A stretch of 64,000 bases of DNA, taken from the NCBI RefSeq assembly GCF_015477605.1, contig NZ_JADLQX010000014.1:145957-209956 (forward strand). The letters run 5' to 3'. Numbering within the stretch: the stretch's first letter is position 1; each line of letters opens with the position of its first letter. This document shows, piece by piece, positions 8,951 through 17,768 of this stretch. The notes beneath the pieces are model-generated. The model searched no databases and was not told the DNA's origin. It saw nothing but the letters and a program-made list of their open reading frames with translations. This DNA is from Nocardia amamiensis (GTDB taxonomy: Bacteria; Actinomycetota; Actinomycetes; Mycobacteriales; Mycobacteriaceae). The position numbers and the translations under genes are program-made.

Positions 8951-10503
8951 TACGACTTCTCCTCACGTAGTTGACGCTTGAGCACTTTCCCGGCGGCGCT
9001 GTAGGGCAGCTGGTCGCGGAATTCGACGAACCGCGGCACCTTGAAGTTGGCCAGCACGGTGGTGGCATGGGCGAGCACCTGGTCCTCGGTGAGCGCCGAA
9101 CCGGGCCTGCGCACCACGTACGCCTTGCCCACCTCGCCCATCCTGCTGTCGGGCACTCCGATGACGGCGGATTCGGCCACGCCGTCCAGCCTCGCCAGCG
9201 CCTGCTCGATCTCGGCCGGATAGACGTTGAAGCCGCCGGAGATGTACATGTCCTTGAGCCGGTCGGTGATCTTCAGGTACCCGCGCTCGTCGATGGTGCC
9301 GACATCGCCGGTGTGCAACCAGCCGTCGGCGTCGATGGTCTCGGCGGTGCTGTCCGGGTCGTCCAGGTATCCGAGCATGACGTTGGGGCCGCGCAGCAGC
9401 ACCTCGCCGGCCTCGCCGAGCCGCAGTTCGAAATCCGCGATCGGCCTGCCGCAGGTGTTCGCGATGGTCTCGGCGTCGTCTTCGGCGCGACACATGGTGC
9501 CGAAGCCCGCGGCCTCGGACAGGCCGTAGGCGGTGATGACGACATCGAAGTCGAGTTCCGAGCGCATCCGCTCGATCAGCACCACCGGCACCGTCGCCGC
9601 GCCGGTGACGGCGACCCGAAGGCTGCTCAGGTCGAATTCGTCGCGGTCGGGGAAGTCCAGGATCGTCTGGTAGATGGTCGGCGGGCCGGGCAGCACCGTG
9701 ACGTTCTCCGCGCCGATCAGCCGCATCGTCTCCGGCACGTCGAAGGTCGCCTGCGGGATGATCGTGGCTCCGGTGACCAGGCAGGCGAGGATGCCCGCCT
9801 TGTAACCGAAATTGTGGAAGAACGGACTGATCACCAGGTACCGGTCGGCGCGGCGCAACGTGGCGCATTCCGCCCAGGCTCGCACCACCGCGAGCGCCTG
9901 CCGGTGCGCGACCAGGGTGCCTTTGCTGCGGCCGGTGGTACCGGAGGTGAACAGGATGTCGGAGATGTCGTCCGGGCGCACCGCCGCGGCGCGGTCCTCG
10001 GCTTCGGCCACCGTGACCTGTTCGGCGACGATCGCCAGTTCCGACCAGTCCAGCGCGGCGATATCCGTGTTCTCCGTACCCGGCTCGACCGGAATCACCA
10101 CGACCGTGTCGATGGCTAGATCCGGCGCCGCCGCGTGCAATTCCACGAGCCGGTCGCGGCCGAGAAAACTCCCCGCGATGAACAGCGCCTTCGCCTGTAC
10201 CCGGTGCAGGACATCGGCGGCCTCGTTGGCGACGTAGCGGGTGTTCAACGGCACCAGCGCCGCCCCGGCGTAGTGCGCGGCGAGCGCGGCGATCACCCAG
10301 TGATGGGTGTTGGGCGCCCACATGGCCACCCGGTCACCCGCCCGCACGCCCCGCGCGATGAGCGCCCGCGCCACGTCTTGGACCGACTCGAGCAGATCGG
10401 CCCAGCTCAGCCGGACCGTGCCGTCCGCGACCGCGGGGGCGGCGCCGAACGTGCGAGCGGCGTGGTGCAGTGCCATCGGTGTCGTTTGTGCAGGGGTTGT
10501 CAC
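8950..10503 (-). CDS. fadD3: HIP:CoA ligase FadD3
   Basis: This is a 517-aa AMP-forming acyl-CoA synthetase. The P-loop-like TSGTTGRSKGT is near residue 190, followed by YGLSEAAGFG, GWLHTGDVG, DRLKDMYISGGFNVYP and the C-terminal lysine motif in SAAGKVLKRQL. FadD3 attaches CoA to HIP, the bicyclic propionate left after loss of rings A and B, and so starts ring C/D catabolism. The assignment rests on divergent pairing with fadE30 across a KstR2 operator, the arrangement seen in mycobacteria. It starts at a GTG at 10503 and heads the minus-strand operon. Confidence 0.9.
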   Translation of the reverse strand: MTTPAQTTPMALHHAARTFGAAPAVADGTVRLSWADLLESVQDVARALIARGVRAGDRVAMWAPNTHHWVIAALAAHYAGAALVPLNTRYVANEAADVLHRVQAKALFIAGSFLGRDRLVELHAAAPDLAIDTVVVIPVEPGTENTDIAALDWSELAIVAEQVTVAEAEDRAAAVRPDDISDILFTSGTTGRSKGTLVAHRQALAVVRAWAECATLRRADRYLVISPFFHNFGYKAGILACLVTGATIIPQATFDVPETMRLIGAENVTVLPGPPTIYQTILDFPDRDEFDLSSLRVAVTGAATVPVVLIERMRSELDFDVVITAYGLSEAAGFGTMCRAEDDAETIANTCGRPIADFELRLGEAGEVLLRGPNVMLGYLDDPDSTAETIDADGWLHTGDVGTIDERGYLKITDRLKDMYISGGFNVYPAEIEQALARLDGVAESAVIGVPDSRMGEVGKAYVVRRPGSALTEDQVLAHATTVLANFKVPRFVEFRDQLPYSAAGKVLKRQLREEKS

Positions 10504-10544
10504 GGTTGTCCTTACCGTCCGCGAGCCAGTTATGCGCGCGCTCT

Positions 10545-10562
10545 ACAAAGCAAGTGCTTGGT
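10545..10562. promoter_or_regulatory. KstR2 operator between fadD3 and fadE30
   Basis: ACAAAGCAAGTGCTTGGT matches the 18-bp palindrome ACCAAGCAnnTGCTTGGT at all but one arm position. It lies 17 bp before the fadE30 GTG and 41 bp before the fadD3 GTG, where one bound repressor dimer pair could block both divergent promoters. Confidence 0.85.
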
Positions 10563-10578
10563 AGGTTATCCTACCGGC

Positions 10579-11814
10579 GTGGGTGCGATCCAGACCTCAG
10601 AATCCGATACCGCCGCGCCGGACGGGCGGCTTTCCGCCGCACAGGACGCGCGATTCGCCGCCGAGGTGCGCGAGTGGCTGGAGGAGAACCTCAACGGAGA
10701 ATTCCGCGCGCTGCGCGGTCTCGGCGGCCCCGGCCGCGAACACGAGGCGTTCGACGAGCGCCTGGCCTGGGACCGGCATCTGGCCGCCGCCGGATGGACC
10801 TGCCTCGGCTGGCCGAAGGAGTACGGCGGCCGCGAGGCGACCGTGCGGCAGCAGGTGATCTTCCACGAGGAATACGCCAAGGCCAACGCGCCCGCGCGGG
10901 TGTCGCACGTGGGTGAGGAACTGCTCGGCCCGACTCTGCTCGCCTTCGGCACCAAAGCTCAAAAGGATCGGTTCCTGCCCGGCATCCGTACGGTCGGCGA
11001 ACTGTGGTGTCAGGGCTATTCGGAACCGGGCGCGGGATCGGACCTGGCCGCGATCACCACTTCGGCGCATCTCGATGGCGACGAGTGGTCGATCAACGGG
11101 CAGAAGATCTGGACGTCGCTGGCCCACGTGGCCGACTGGTGCTTCGTCGTCGCCCGCACCGAGCGCGGTTCCACCCGCCACAAGGGCCTGTCCTACCTGC
11201 TGGTTCCTATGAAGCAGCCGGGCATCGACGTGCGCCCGATCATCCAGCTCACCGGGACGTCGGAGTTCAACGAGGTCTTCTTCGACGACGCCCGCACGGC
11301 CGCGGACCTGGTGGTCGGCGAACCGGGTGACGGCTGGCGGATCGCCATGGGCACGCTCACCTTCGAACGCGGTATCTCCACCCTCGGCCAGCAGATCCGG
11401 TTCGCCCGCGAACTGGCCGACATCGAGGCGCTGGCCCGCCGCACCGGCGCGGCCGACGACCCGCTGATCGCCGACCGGATCGACCGAGCCTGGGTCGGCC
11501 TGCGCGTGCTGCGCGCGCACGCCATGCGCACGATGCAGGGCGCTGGCGTGGACGATGGTGGTGGCCAGGCATCGGTCGCGAAACTGCTGTGGGCCAACTG
11601 GCATCGCGGACTCGGCGAGCTGGCCATGGCCGTGCTCGGCGCCCGCGGCCTGGTCGCGTCCGCCGCCGGGCCCACAGGGGAGCACGATCTCAACGAATGG
11701 CAGCGGCTGTACCTGTTCACCCGCGCCGACACCATCTACGGAGGTTCGAACGAAGTGCAGCGCAACATCATCGCCGAGCGTGTGCTCGGACTGCCGCGCG
11801 AGGCGCGCCCGTGA
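10579..11814 (+). CDS. fadE30: Acyl-CoA dehydrogenase FadE30
   Basis: This 411-aa acyl-CoA dehydrogenase has WPKEYGGREATVRQQVIFHEEY, the flavin-contact GYSEPGAGSDLAAITTSA and NGQKIWTSLAHVADW, and ends YGGSNEVQRNIIAERVLGLPRE. In actinobacteria FadE30 carries out the first dehydrogenation of the HIP-CoA propionyl chain. I chose the GTG at 10579 (VGAIQTSESD) because it follows the KstR2 operator directly. The longer frame would run through the operator into fadD3. The stop overlaps ipdF (GTGA). Confidence 0.9.
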   Translation: MGAIQTSESDTAAPDGRLSAAQDARFAAEVREWLEENLNGEFRALRGLGGPGREHEAFDERLAWDRHLAAAGWTCLGWPKEYGGREATVRQQVIFHEEYAKANAPARVSHVGEELLGPTLLAFGTKAQKDRFLPGIRTVGELWCQGYSEPGAGSDLAAITTSAHLDGDEWSINGQKIWTSLAHVADWCFVVARTERGSTRHKGLSYLLVPMKQPGIDVRPIIQLTGTSEFNEVFFDDARTAADLVVGEPGDGWRIAMGTLTFERGISTLGQQIRFARELADIEALARRTGAADDPLIADRIDRAWVGLRVLRAHAMRTMQGAGVDDGGGQASVAKLLWANWHRGLGELAMAVLGARGLVASAAGPTGEHDLNEWQRLYLFTRADTIYGGSNEVQRNIIAERVLGLPREARP

Positions 11815-12608
11815 CGGGCCCGCTGTCGATCGCCCCCGCGCCCGTTCCCGGGCACGGCTTGCTGACCGGGCGCACCGCCGTGATCACCGCCGCGGCGGGT
11901 ACCGGAATCGGCTCGGCCACGGCGCGCAGGCTGCTGGCCGAGGGCGCCGACGTGGTGGTCTCCGACTGGCACGAGCGGCGGCTGGCGGAGACGGCCACCG
12001 AGCTCGCCGCCGAGTTCCCGGACCGGCGCGTCGCCTCGATCGCGTGCGACGTGCAGAACACCGAGCAGGTGAACGCCCTGGTGCGCGGCGCGGCCGAGAC
12101 CATAGGCCGGATCGACATCATGGTCAACAACGCCGGGCTGGGCGGGGAGACGCCGGTGGTCGACATGACCGACGAGCAGTGGAGCCGCGTCCTGGACATC
12201 ACGCTGGGCGGCACGTTCCGCTGCACCCGCGCCGCGCTCGGCTACTTTCGCGAGGCGGGCCACGGCGGCGTGATCGTCAACAACGCCAGCGTGCTGGGCT
12301 GGCGCGCGCAGCACGGCCAAGCGCACTACGCCGCGGCGAAGGCGGGCGTAATGGCGCTGACCAGGTGCAGCGCGATCGAAGCCGCCGAACTCGGCGTCCG
12401 GATCAACGCGGTGGCCCCGAGCATCGCCAGGCACGCTTTCCTGGACAAAGTGAGTTCCACCGAACTGCTGGACCGATTGTCCGAGCGGGAGGCGTTCGGC
12501 CGCGCGGCCGAACCGTGGGAGGTCGCCGCGACGATCGCGATGCTGGCCAGCGACTACACCTCGTACCTGACCGGCGAGGTGGTCTCGGTCAGCAGCCAAC
12601 GCGCCTGA
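11811..12608 (+). CDS. ipdF: Short-chain dehydrogenase IpdF-like
   Basis: This 265-aa classical SDR has a cofactor loop TAAAGTGIGSA (residues ~25-35), NNAG, an active-site pair YAAAK, and a C-terminal TSYLTGEVVSVSS. In M. tuberculosis the equivalent gene downstream of fadE30 oxidises a 5-hydroxy HIP-type CoA intermediate back to the keto form. The GTG start overlaps the fadE30 stop (GTGA), so it is translationally coupled. It is followed by a 209-bp gap and an unknown gene before kstR2. Confidence 0.85.
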   Translation: MTGPLSIAPAPVPGHGLLTGRTAVITAAAGTGIGSATARRLLAEGADVVVSDWHERRLAETATELAAEFPDRRVASIACDVQNTEQVNALVRGAAETIGRIDIMVNNAGLGGETPVVDMTDEQWSRVLDITLGGTFRCTRAALGYFREAGHGGVIVNNASVLGWRAQHGQAHYAAAKAGVMALTRCSAIEAAELGVRINAVAPSIARHAFLDKVSSTELLDRLSEREAFGRAAEPWEVAATIAMLASDYTSYLTGEVVSVSSQRA

Positions 12609-12817
12609 GCCTTCCGGGTTTTCCCGGCTGTCTGCCCGGTTCTTTCGCACCGGATCGGGCGGGGGCGCGTCCGGCGACCATCGAGCAGCCGCTAGCTCGG
12701 TACCGATGCGCGACCCGCGCGCCGGAGTGCGATCGCCTTCCAGCGTCGGGCACAGTGCGCCGAAATAGGCAGCTGATCAGGTGGAAAAGGGCGAGCCGGA
12801 GAACGCGGGGGTGTGCC

Positions 12818-13597
12818 ATGCTGGATGGGATCGGAACCGCGCTCTGCAAGGGGGCGATGGCTATGGGCCTGGATCGCCCACCTGCCCGCGAACAACTGGA
12901 ACTCGACTTGGTCCGCGACGTCGTACTAGCCAGGCGGCGGCTGGACAGCCTCGTGCTTTCGGCGCTCACCCTCGGCGCCGAACTCATCGAGCACACTTCC
13001 GAACGCGCGGTCGCGATGGCGGCCGCGCGGATTCTCGAGCAGCACGCCGTCGACGAGGGCGAAGTCGCGCGCGACCCGCGCGGTGCGTTGCGCGCCGATC
13101 TGGCGCGCGATCGCGAGCGCGCCAGGCGCATCGGACTCAGCCACCCGTCGGGCGATTTCGAAACCGAGCACGAGCGGCGCAGGCAGCGCCAGATGGCTCT
13201 GCTGTGCGAGGTGCGTGCGGACCTGCTCGCGGTCCTCGCGAAATGCCGCAAGTTCCGTGTGGATGGCGTGACCTTCGCGGACGAGATCGCCCAGGGTCTA
13301 TGCGCGGCCACGGACAAGCTCGTGATCGGCGCCGACATGGAGACCTATCACGCCTGGCAGCGCGGCATGGTGCTCAAGTTGAGCGAGGAACCGGTCCCCG
13401 GCGGTCCGCCGCGGGTGATGGCGACCGTGGACGCGGGACCGGACCGTGGCCAGCTCACCGTGGAATGGGACAGCTGCGAACGTCGTCTCGCGCTCGTCGC
13501 GCGGATGGCGCGTGCGGGCGTCTCGCCGGTGGTGATCTGCGATCGACTGCTCGCAGACCTCTCGGTCTCCTCCCCGCTGCGCTACTCCGCGCGCTGA
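12818..13597 (+). CDS. Unknown 259-aa protein between ipdF and kstR2
   Basis: I do not recognise this family. The frame has strong actinobacterial codon bias and runs from an ATG at 12818 (MLDGIGTALCKG); an ATG at 12857 (MAMGLDRPPAREQ) is a possible alternative. The product is soluble, with no signal peptide or membrane segment. Its first ~150 residues are charged and appear helical (rich in ER, RR and AR pairs), and a shorter mixed region includes VIGADMETYHAWQRGMVLKL. It sits inside the KstR2 block, 12 bp before the kstR2 operator. Mycobacterial kstR2 loci, as I recall them, have no counterpart here. Confidence 0.65.
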   Translation: MLDGIGTALCKGAMAMGLDRPPAREQLELDLVRDVVLARRRLDSLVLSALTLGAELIEHTSERAVAMAAARILEQHAVDEGEVARDPRGALRADLARDRERARRIGLSHPSGDFETEHERRRQRQMALLCEVRADLLAVLAKCRKFRVDGVTFADEIAQGLCAATDKLVIGADMETYHAWQRGMVLKLSEEPVPGGPPRVMATVDAGPDRGQLTVEWDSCERRLALVARMARAGVSPVVICDRLLADLSVSSPLRYSAR

Positions 13598-13608
13598 ACG
13601 CCCACTCG

Positions 13609-13626
13609 ACCAAGCAAATGCTTGGT
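13609..13626. promoter_or_regulatory. KstR2 operator upstream of kstR2
   Basis: ACCAAGCAAATGCTTGGT is a perfect 8+2+8 palindrome, the best of the three sites. It ends seven bases before the chosen kstR2 ATG, which implies tight autoregulation and a very short or absent 5' leader. Confidence 0.88.
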
Positions 13627-13632
13627 TGTATG

Positions 13633-14250
13633 ATGGGCCGCGTGACCGCACCAGACGCCTCGAAATCAGCACGGCGCAGCGAGCTGCTCGCCCTTGCGGC
13701 CGAATTGTTCGCCGAGCGGGGACTGCGCGCCACCACCGTGCGTGACATCGCCGACGCGGCCGGAATCCTATCGGGGAGCCTCTACCACCACTTCGACTCC
13801 AAAGAGTCGATGGTGGACGAGATCCTGCGCGGGTTCCTCGACGACCTCTTCGGCCGTTACCGCGAGATCGTCGCCTCCGGACTGAGTTCGCGAGACACCT
13901 TGGAAGCCTTGGTGCTCGCGTCCTACGAGTCGTTCGACCGCTGGCACGCCGCGGTCGCGATCTACCAGGCCGAGGCGAAACGGTTGCGCACCGCGGAGCG
14001 GTTCACCTACATCGCCGACTACAACCGCGAATTCCGCGAGCTCTGGCACCGGGTGCTGACCAATGGCGTACAGGACGGCAGCTTCCGGCCGGAACTCGAC
14101 GTCGAACTGGCCTACCGGTTCCTGCGCGACACGGTGTGGGTCGCGGTGCGGTGGTACCGGCCCGGTGGCCCCATCACCGTCGACAACCTCGCCAAGCAGT
14201 ACCTGACCATCGTGCTCGACGGGCTCACCGTCCCCGAGCACACCACGTAG
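13633..14250 (+). CDS. kstR2: TetR-family repressor KstR2
   Basis: This 205-aa TetR regulator has a helix-turn-helix ERGLRATTVRDIADAAGILSG followed by SLYHHFDSKESMVDEILRGFL, almost as in M. tuberculosis KstR2. The C-terminal WVAVRWYRPGGPITVDNLAKQYL is also characteristic of KstR2. KstR2 represses ring C/D genes and is released by HIP-CoA. The start MGRVTAPDA aligns with the mycobacterial MDRV start; the ATG one codon earlier and the GTG at 13642 are alternatives. fadA6 begins 10 bp downstream, so the two form an operon under the autoregulatory operator. Confidence 0.93.
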   Translation: MGRVTAPDASKSARRSELLALAAELFAERGLRATTVRDIADAAGILSGSLYHHFDSKESMVDEILRGFLDDLFGRYREIVASGLSSRDTLEALVLASYESFDRWHAAVAIYQAEAKRLRTAERFTYIADYNREFRELWHRVLTNGVQDGSFRPELDVELAYRFLRDTVWVAVRWYRPGGPITVDNLAKQYLTIVLDGLTVPEHTT

Positions 14251-14260
14251 GAGTCCATAC

Positions 14261-15454
14261 ATGTCAGCACCTTCCGCGTCCCGTCGTCCGTATGCCCCGC
14301 TGCGGGACGCGTACGTGATCGATGCGGTACGCACCCCGGTCGGTAAGCGCGGCGGCGCACTGGCGGGCGTTCACCCCGCCGATCTGGGTGCGGCCGTGCT
14401 GCGCGGCCTGCTCGACCGCAGCCCGATCGATCCGGGGGTGGTGGACGACGTCATCGTGGGTTGCGTCGACAACATCGGTCCGCAGGCGGGCAATATCGGC
14501 CGCACCATGTGGCTGACCGCGGGTTACCCCGAAGAGGTTCCCGGTGTCACGGTGGACCGGCAGTGCGGATCCAGTCAGCAGGCGATCAATTTCGGCGCGC
14601 AGGCCATCATGAGCGGCACCGCCGAAGTGATCGTGGCCGGCGGCGTGCAGAACATGAGCGCGATCCCGATCTCCGCGGCCATGCTCGCGGGCAAGGAATA
14701 CGGCTTCGACTCGCCGTTCGTCGGCGCCGAAGGCTGGGACCACCGCTACGGCACCGGCGAGGTCTCGCAGTTCCGCGGGGCCCAGTTGATCGCCGAGAAG
14801 TGGGGCATCAGCAGGGAGGACATGGAGCGCTGGGCGCTGCGCAGCCACGAACGGGCCCGCGACGCGATCAAGAACGGCCGCTTCGACAACGAGATCGTTC
14901 CGGTCGGCGATTTCTGGATCGACCAGGGTCCCCGCGAGACCAGCCTGGCGAAGATGGCCGCGCTGCCGCCGCTGGCCGAAGGCAGCCCGCTCACCGCGGC
15001 GGTGGCCAGCCAGATTTCCGACGGCGCCAGCGCCACGCTGCTCGCGTCGGAGTGGGCGGTGCGCGAGTACGGCCTGACGCCGCGGGCGCGCATCCATCAT
15101 GTGAGCGCGCGCGGAGCGGACCCGATCTTCATGCTGAGCGCGCCGATTCCGGCGACCAAGTGGGCGTTGGAGAAGTCGGGGCTCACCATCGACGACATCG
15201 ATGTGGTCGAGATCAACGAGGCCTTCGCGCCGGTGGTGCTGGCCTGGTTGAAGGAGACCGGCGCCGATCCGGAGCGGGTCAACGTCAACGGCGGCGCGAT
15301 CGCGCTCGGCCACCCGCTCGGTGCCACCGGCGCAAAGCTTTTCGCGACCCTCCTCAATGAGCTGGAGCGGGTCGGAGGTCGCTACGGCCTGCTGACCATC
15401 TGCGAGGGCGGCGGCACCGCCAACGCCACCGTCATCGAGCGCCTGCCGCGCTGA
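14261..15454 (+). CDS. fadA6: Thiolase FadA6 (ring C/D degradation)
   Basis: This 397-aa thiolase has the nucleophile Cys102 in DRQCGSSQQAINFGAQA, the catalytic His351 in ALGHPLGATG and Cys381 in CEGGGTANA, so all thiolase residues are present. Next to kstR2 this is the FadA6 position. The M. tuberculosis enzyme thiolytically cleaves a late ring-opened CoA intermediate to give acetyl-CoA. The start ATG lies 10 bp after kstR2 with a GGAG box (taggagtccatacATG). Confidence 0.92.
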   Translation: MSAPSASRRPYAPLRDAYVIDAVRTPVGKRGGALAGVHPADLGAAVLRGLLDRSPIDPGVVDDVIVGCVDNIGPQAGNIGRTMWLTAGYPEEVPGVTVDRQCGSSQQAINFGAQAIMSGTAEVIVAGGVQNMSAIPISAAMLAGKEYGFDSPFVGAEGWDHRYGTGEVSQFRGAQLIAEKWGISREDMERWALRSHERARDAIKNGRFDNEIVPVGDFWIDQGPRETSLAKMAALPPLAEGSPLTAAVASQISDGASATLLASEWAVREYGLTPRARIHHVSARGADPIFMLSAPIPATKWALEKSGLTIDDIDVVEINEAFAPVVLAWLKETGADPERVNVNGGAIALGHPLGATGAKLFATLLNELERVGGRYGLLTICEGGGTANATVIERLPR

Positions 15455-15547
15455 TACCGGTGCGACGAGTGGCACGTCGGCGACTCGGGTTCGCCGACGT
15501 GCCGCCGCGCCGACCGGGTCCAGGCGGGTGCGGCGAGGACGCCCCGC

Positions 15548-16021
15548 TCAGGCCGGTCCGCTGTCGACGGTGTAGGTACCGACCAGCTGACCGTGTCCGA
15601 TACTTGCTTCCTCGATCGCGGCTTTCGCCTGCGCAACGGGTGTTTTCGAGTTCAATGAAACCGGGTGTGACAGCGCGTGCACGATGAATCGGTAGTGGTG
15701 CACTCCGGTCCCGGTCGGTGGGCACGGCCCGAAGTAATCGGCCAGGTCCGCGCTGTTGAGGCTGACCACACCGCCGTTCGGTGTCGCACCCTCCTCGCTG
15801 AAGGTCGTGGTCGGCGGGATGTCGCTGACCACCCAGTGGGTGAACAGCCCGATGGGTGCGTCCGGGTCGTCCATGATCAGGGCGAGTCGGACAGCTGATT
15901 CCGGAACGCTCCACGTCAAAGGTGGCGGCCGATTCTTTCCGGTGCACGAGTAAACCTCCGGAATGGGTGCGCCATCGGCGAAAGCGCTACTGCTCACAGT
16001 GATCTCGTTCGTCGCAGGCAT
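15548..16021 (-). CDS. YbhB/YbcL (PEBP, Raf-kinase-inhibitor-like) protein
   Basis: This 157-aa protein has the PEBP signatures LIMDDPDAPIGLFTHWVVSDIP and FGPCPPTGTGVHHYRFIVHAL, which form the anion-binding pocket of the family. I start at the ATG at 16021 because GGAGG precedes it at good spacing. The frame stays open upstream and encodes VAACGDTGESKDSTTTT, which looks like a lipoprotein cleavage region with a linker. A longer lipoprotein form is therefore possible, although no good ATG/GTG with a hydrophobic stretch is seen. No metabolic link to the sterol genes. Confidence 0.82.
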   Translation of the reverse strand: MPATNEITVSSSAFADGAPIPEVYSCTGKNRPPPLTWSVPESAVRLALIMDDPDAPIGLFTHWVVSDIPPTTTFSEEGATPNGGVVSLNSADLADYFGPCPPTGTGVHHYRFIVHALSHPVSLNSKTPVAQAKAAIEEASIGHGQLVGTYTVDSGPA

Positions 16022-16328
16022 CGTGGCCTCCGCTCGAGTGGTAGTGGTCGAGTCCTTGGATTCGCCGGTGTCGCCACATGCCGCGACCGACGCCTGCGCC
16101 GGCACGGCGGAGACAGGCGAAACCGGTATGCGGTTATGGGTCAAGATTAGGCCGCCGATTCCCCGCCAACCAGGCGTCCGCGGTAAATGCGCTGGTCCGG
16201 GCGGTGGCCGAAGCACCGGTCCGGCCGATGGCGGTGTGTATGTCCGGTGGCGTTGCCGACCCGGGCCTTGCCGGGACGCGGAACGATATCGCGCGATGTG
16301 GCCGGATCAGCGCACGGATGCCGCGCGC

Positions 16329-16904
16329 TCACGGTAGGTCGGCGAGGGCTGCGACGACTGCCCATGCGTCGGCACGCGATTCCGATGTCCAAGGGGCCGT
16401 AGGTTTGTGGATGCGCAGCGAGACCACGCCGTGCAGGGCACACCACACACGCAGTGCGAGGTCCGGCGCTTTCTCGGCGGCGGGTAACAGATCGGCGAGA
16501 CGGCCCAGCAGATCCAGCCCTGGCCCAGTGCCGGATTCGACCGAGGGATCCGGGCGTTCGAACAGCAATTGGTAGGCGCCGGGATGATTCTCGGCCCACG
16601 TGAGATAGGCATCGATCAACGCACGCAGCCGGTCGGAGCGGGTGCCGGTGGAAGGGTCCGCGGCATCCAGCGCGTGCCGCAGCCGGCCGAACAGTTCCTC
16701 GGTCACGGCATAGTTCAGCGCATCCTGAGACGGGAAGTGCATGTAGACCGCACTGGGCGCGACACCGCAGGCCCGGGCGATGGCCCGCAGTGACGGCGTC
16801 GGCAACGCCTGCGGTTCCAGCAGCAGTTCGATCGCGGCGGCAACCAACTCCGCGCGCAGCCGCTCACCCTCCCCGCGCGCTCGTCGCTGGCGTGTATCGG
16901 TCAT
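16329..16904 (-). CDS. TetR-family transcriptional regulator
   Basis: This is a 191-aa TetR protein. The helix-turn-helix spans about residues 30-65 (PSLRAIARACGVAPSAVYMHFPSQ), followed by a TetR C-terminal domain with YLTWAENHPGAYQLLFERPDP and ALHGVVSLRIHKP. I chose MTDTRQRRARGEGERLR because GGGAGG precedes it; an ATG 24 nt upstream is weaker. It is divergent from an SDR/SRPBCC gene pair with two matching palindromes in the 78-bp gap, so it very likely represses that pair and itself. Confidence 0.87.
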   Translation of the reverse strand: MTDTRQRRARGEGERLRAELVAAAIELLLEPQALPTPSLRAIARACGVAPSAVYMHFPSQDALNYAVTEELFGRLRHALDAADPSTGTRSDRLRALIDAYLTWAENHPGAYQLLFERPDPSVESGTGPGLDLLGRLADLLPAAEKAPDLALRVWCALHGVVSLRIHKPTAPWTSESRADAWAVVAALADLP

Positions 16905-16928
16905 CGAGCCTCCCTTGACAAGGATCAC

Positions 16929-16967
16929 TGAACAGCTGTTAAGTATAGCTAGATGAACACCTGTTCA
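16929..16967. promoter_or_regulatory. Twin palindromic operators of the divergent TetR/SDR promoter
   Basis: TGAACACCTGTTCA at 16954-16967 is a perfect 6+2+6 palindrome. TGAACAGCTGTTAA at 16929-16942 is the same motif with one mismatch, centred 25 bp away. The pair fits cooperative binding of the divergently encoded TetR protein. Confidence 0.7.
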
Positions 16968-16982
16968 CCTTCAGGAGGCGAC

Positions 16983-17768
16983 ATGAAGAACTGGGAAGGC
17001 GCGACCGCGGTCGTGACCGGTGCGAGTAGTGGGATCGGCGCGGCGTTCGCCACGGCCTTGGCCGAAAGACGTTGCAACCTGATCCTGGTGGCCAGGCGCG
17101 AGGATCGGTTGCGAAAGCTGGCGACAGACCTCGAACACACCTTCGGGATCCGGGCGCGAGTCGTCACCGCCGATCTTTCGATCCCCGCGGACGTCGAGCG
17201 ACTCGCCGACGTGCTGAGCGCGGACGACAAGCCGATCGACCTGCTGGTCAACAATGCCGGTTTCGCAACCCACGGCCCGCTCGTCGACCACGACCCCGCG
17301 CGAACGCGCGAGGAGATCGCGGTCAACATCACCGCCGTCGCGGAATTGACCCGGGCGGTTCTGCCGGACATGATCCGGCGCGGCGACGGAGCGGTGATCA
17401 ACATCGCCTCCACCGCGGCGTTTCAACCGATTCCGTTCATGGCCGTCTACGGCGCGACGAAGGCGTTCGTGCTTTCGTTCACCGAGGCGCTGTGGGGCGA
17501 ACTCGAAGGCAGTGGCGTCACCGCGCTCGCCGTGTGCCCGGGTGCCACCGATACCGAATTCTTCGAGGTGGCGGGCGAAGCCGCCAGCGTCGGACGACGG
17601 CAGACATCACAGCAGGTGGTGGCGACGGCGCTCCGCGAACTGGACCGCCGCACGCCCCGGCCGAGCGTGGTATCCGGGCTGGCGAACGCGGTGTCGACGC
17701 GTCTGCCGCGATACCTGCCGCGCCGCACCACGATTCGCCTGACCCGTAGATTGGTCGCCGCGAAATGA
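16983..17768 (+). CDS. Short-chain dehydrogenase (DltE-like SDR)
   Basis: This 261-aa SDR has the TGASSGIGAAFA cofactor loop at residues 11-22, NNAGFATHGPL, and the YGATK active-site pair (Tyr/Lys). The C-terminus after ~200 is basic and includes RYLPRRTTIRLTRRLV, typical of the DltE-like group. The ATG at 16983 has AGGAGG six bases upstream; an ATG at 16953 is less likely because it overlaps the operator. Its stop overlaps the next gene (ATGA). The substrate is unknown. Confidence 0.87.
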   Translation: MKNWEGATAVVTGASSGIGAAFATALAERRCNLILVARREDRLRKLATDLEHTFGIRARVVTADLSIPADVERLADVLSADDKPIDLLVNNAGFATHGPLVDHDPARTREEIAVNITAVAELTRAVLPDMIRRGDGAVINIASTAAFQPIPFMAVYGATKAFVLSFTEALWGELEGSGVTALAVCPGATDTEFFEVAGEAASVGRRQTSQQVVATALRELDRRTPRPSVVSGLANAVSTRLPRYLPRRTTIRLTRRLVAAK

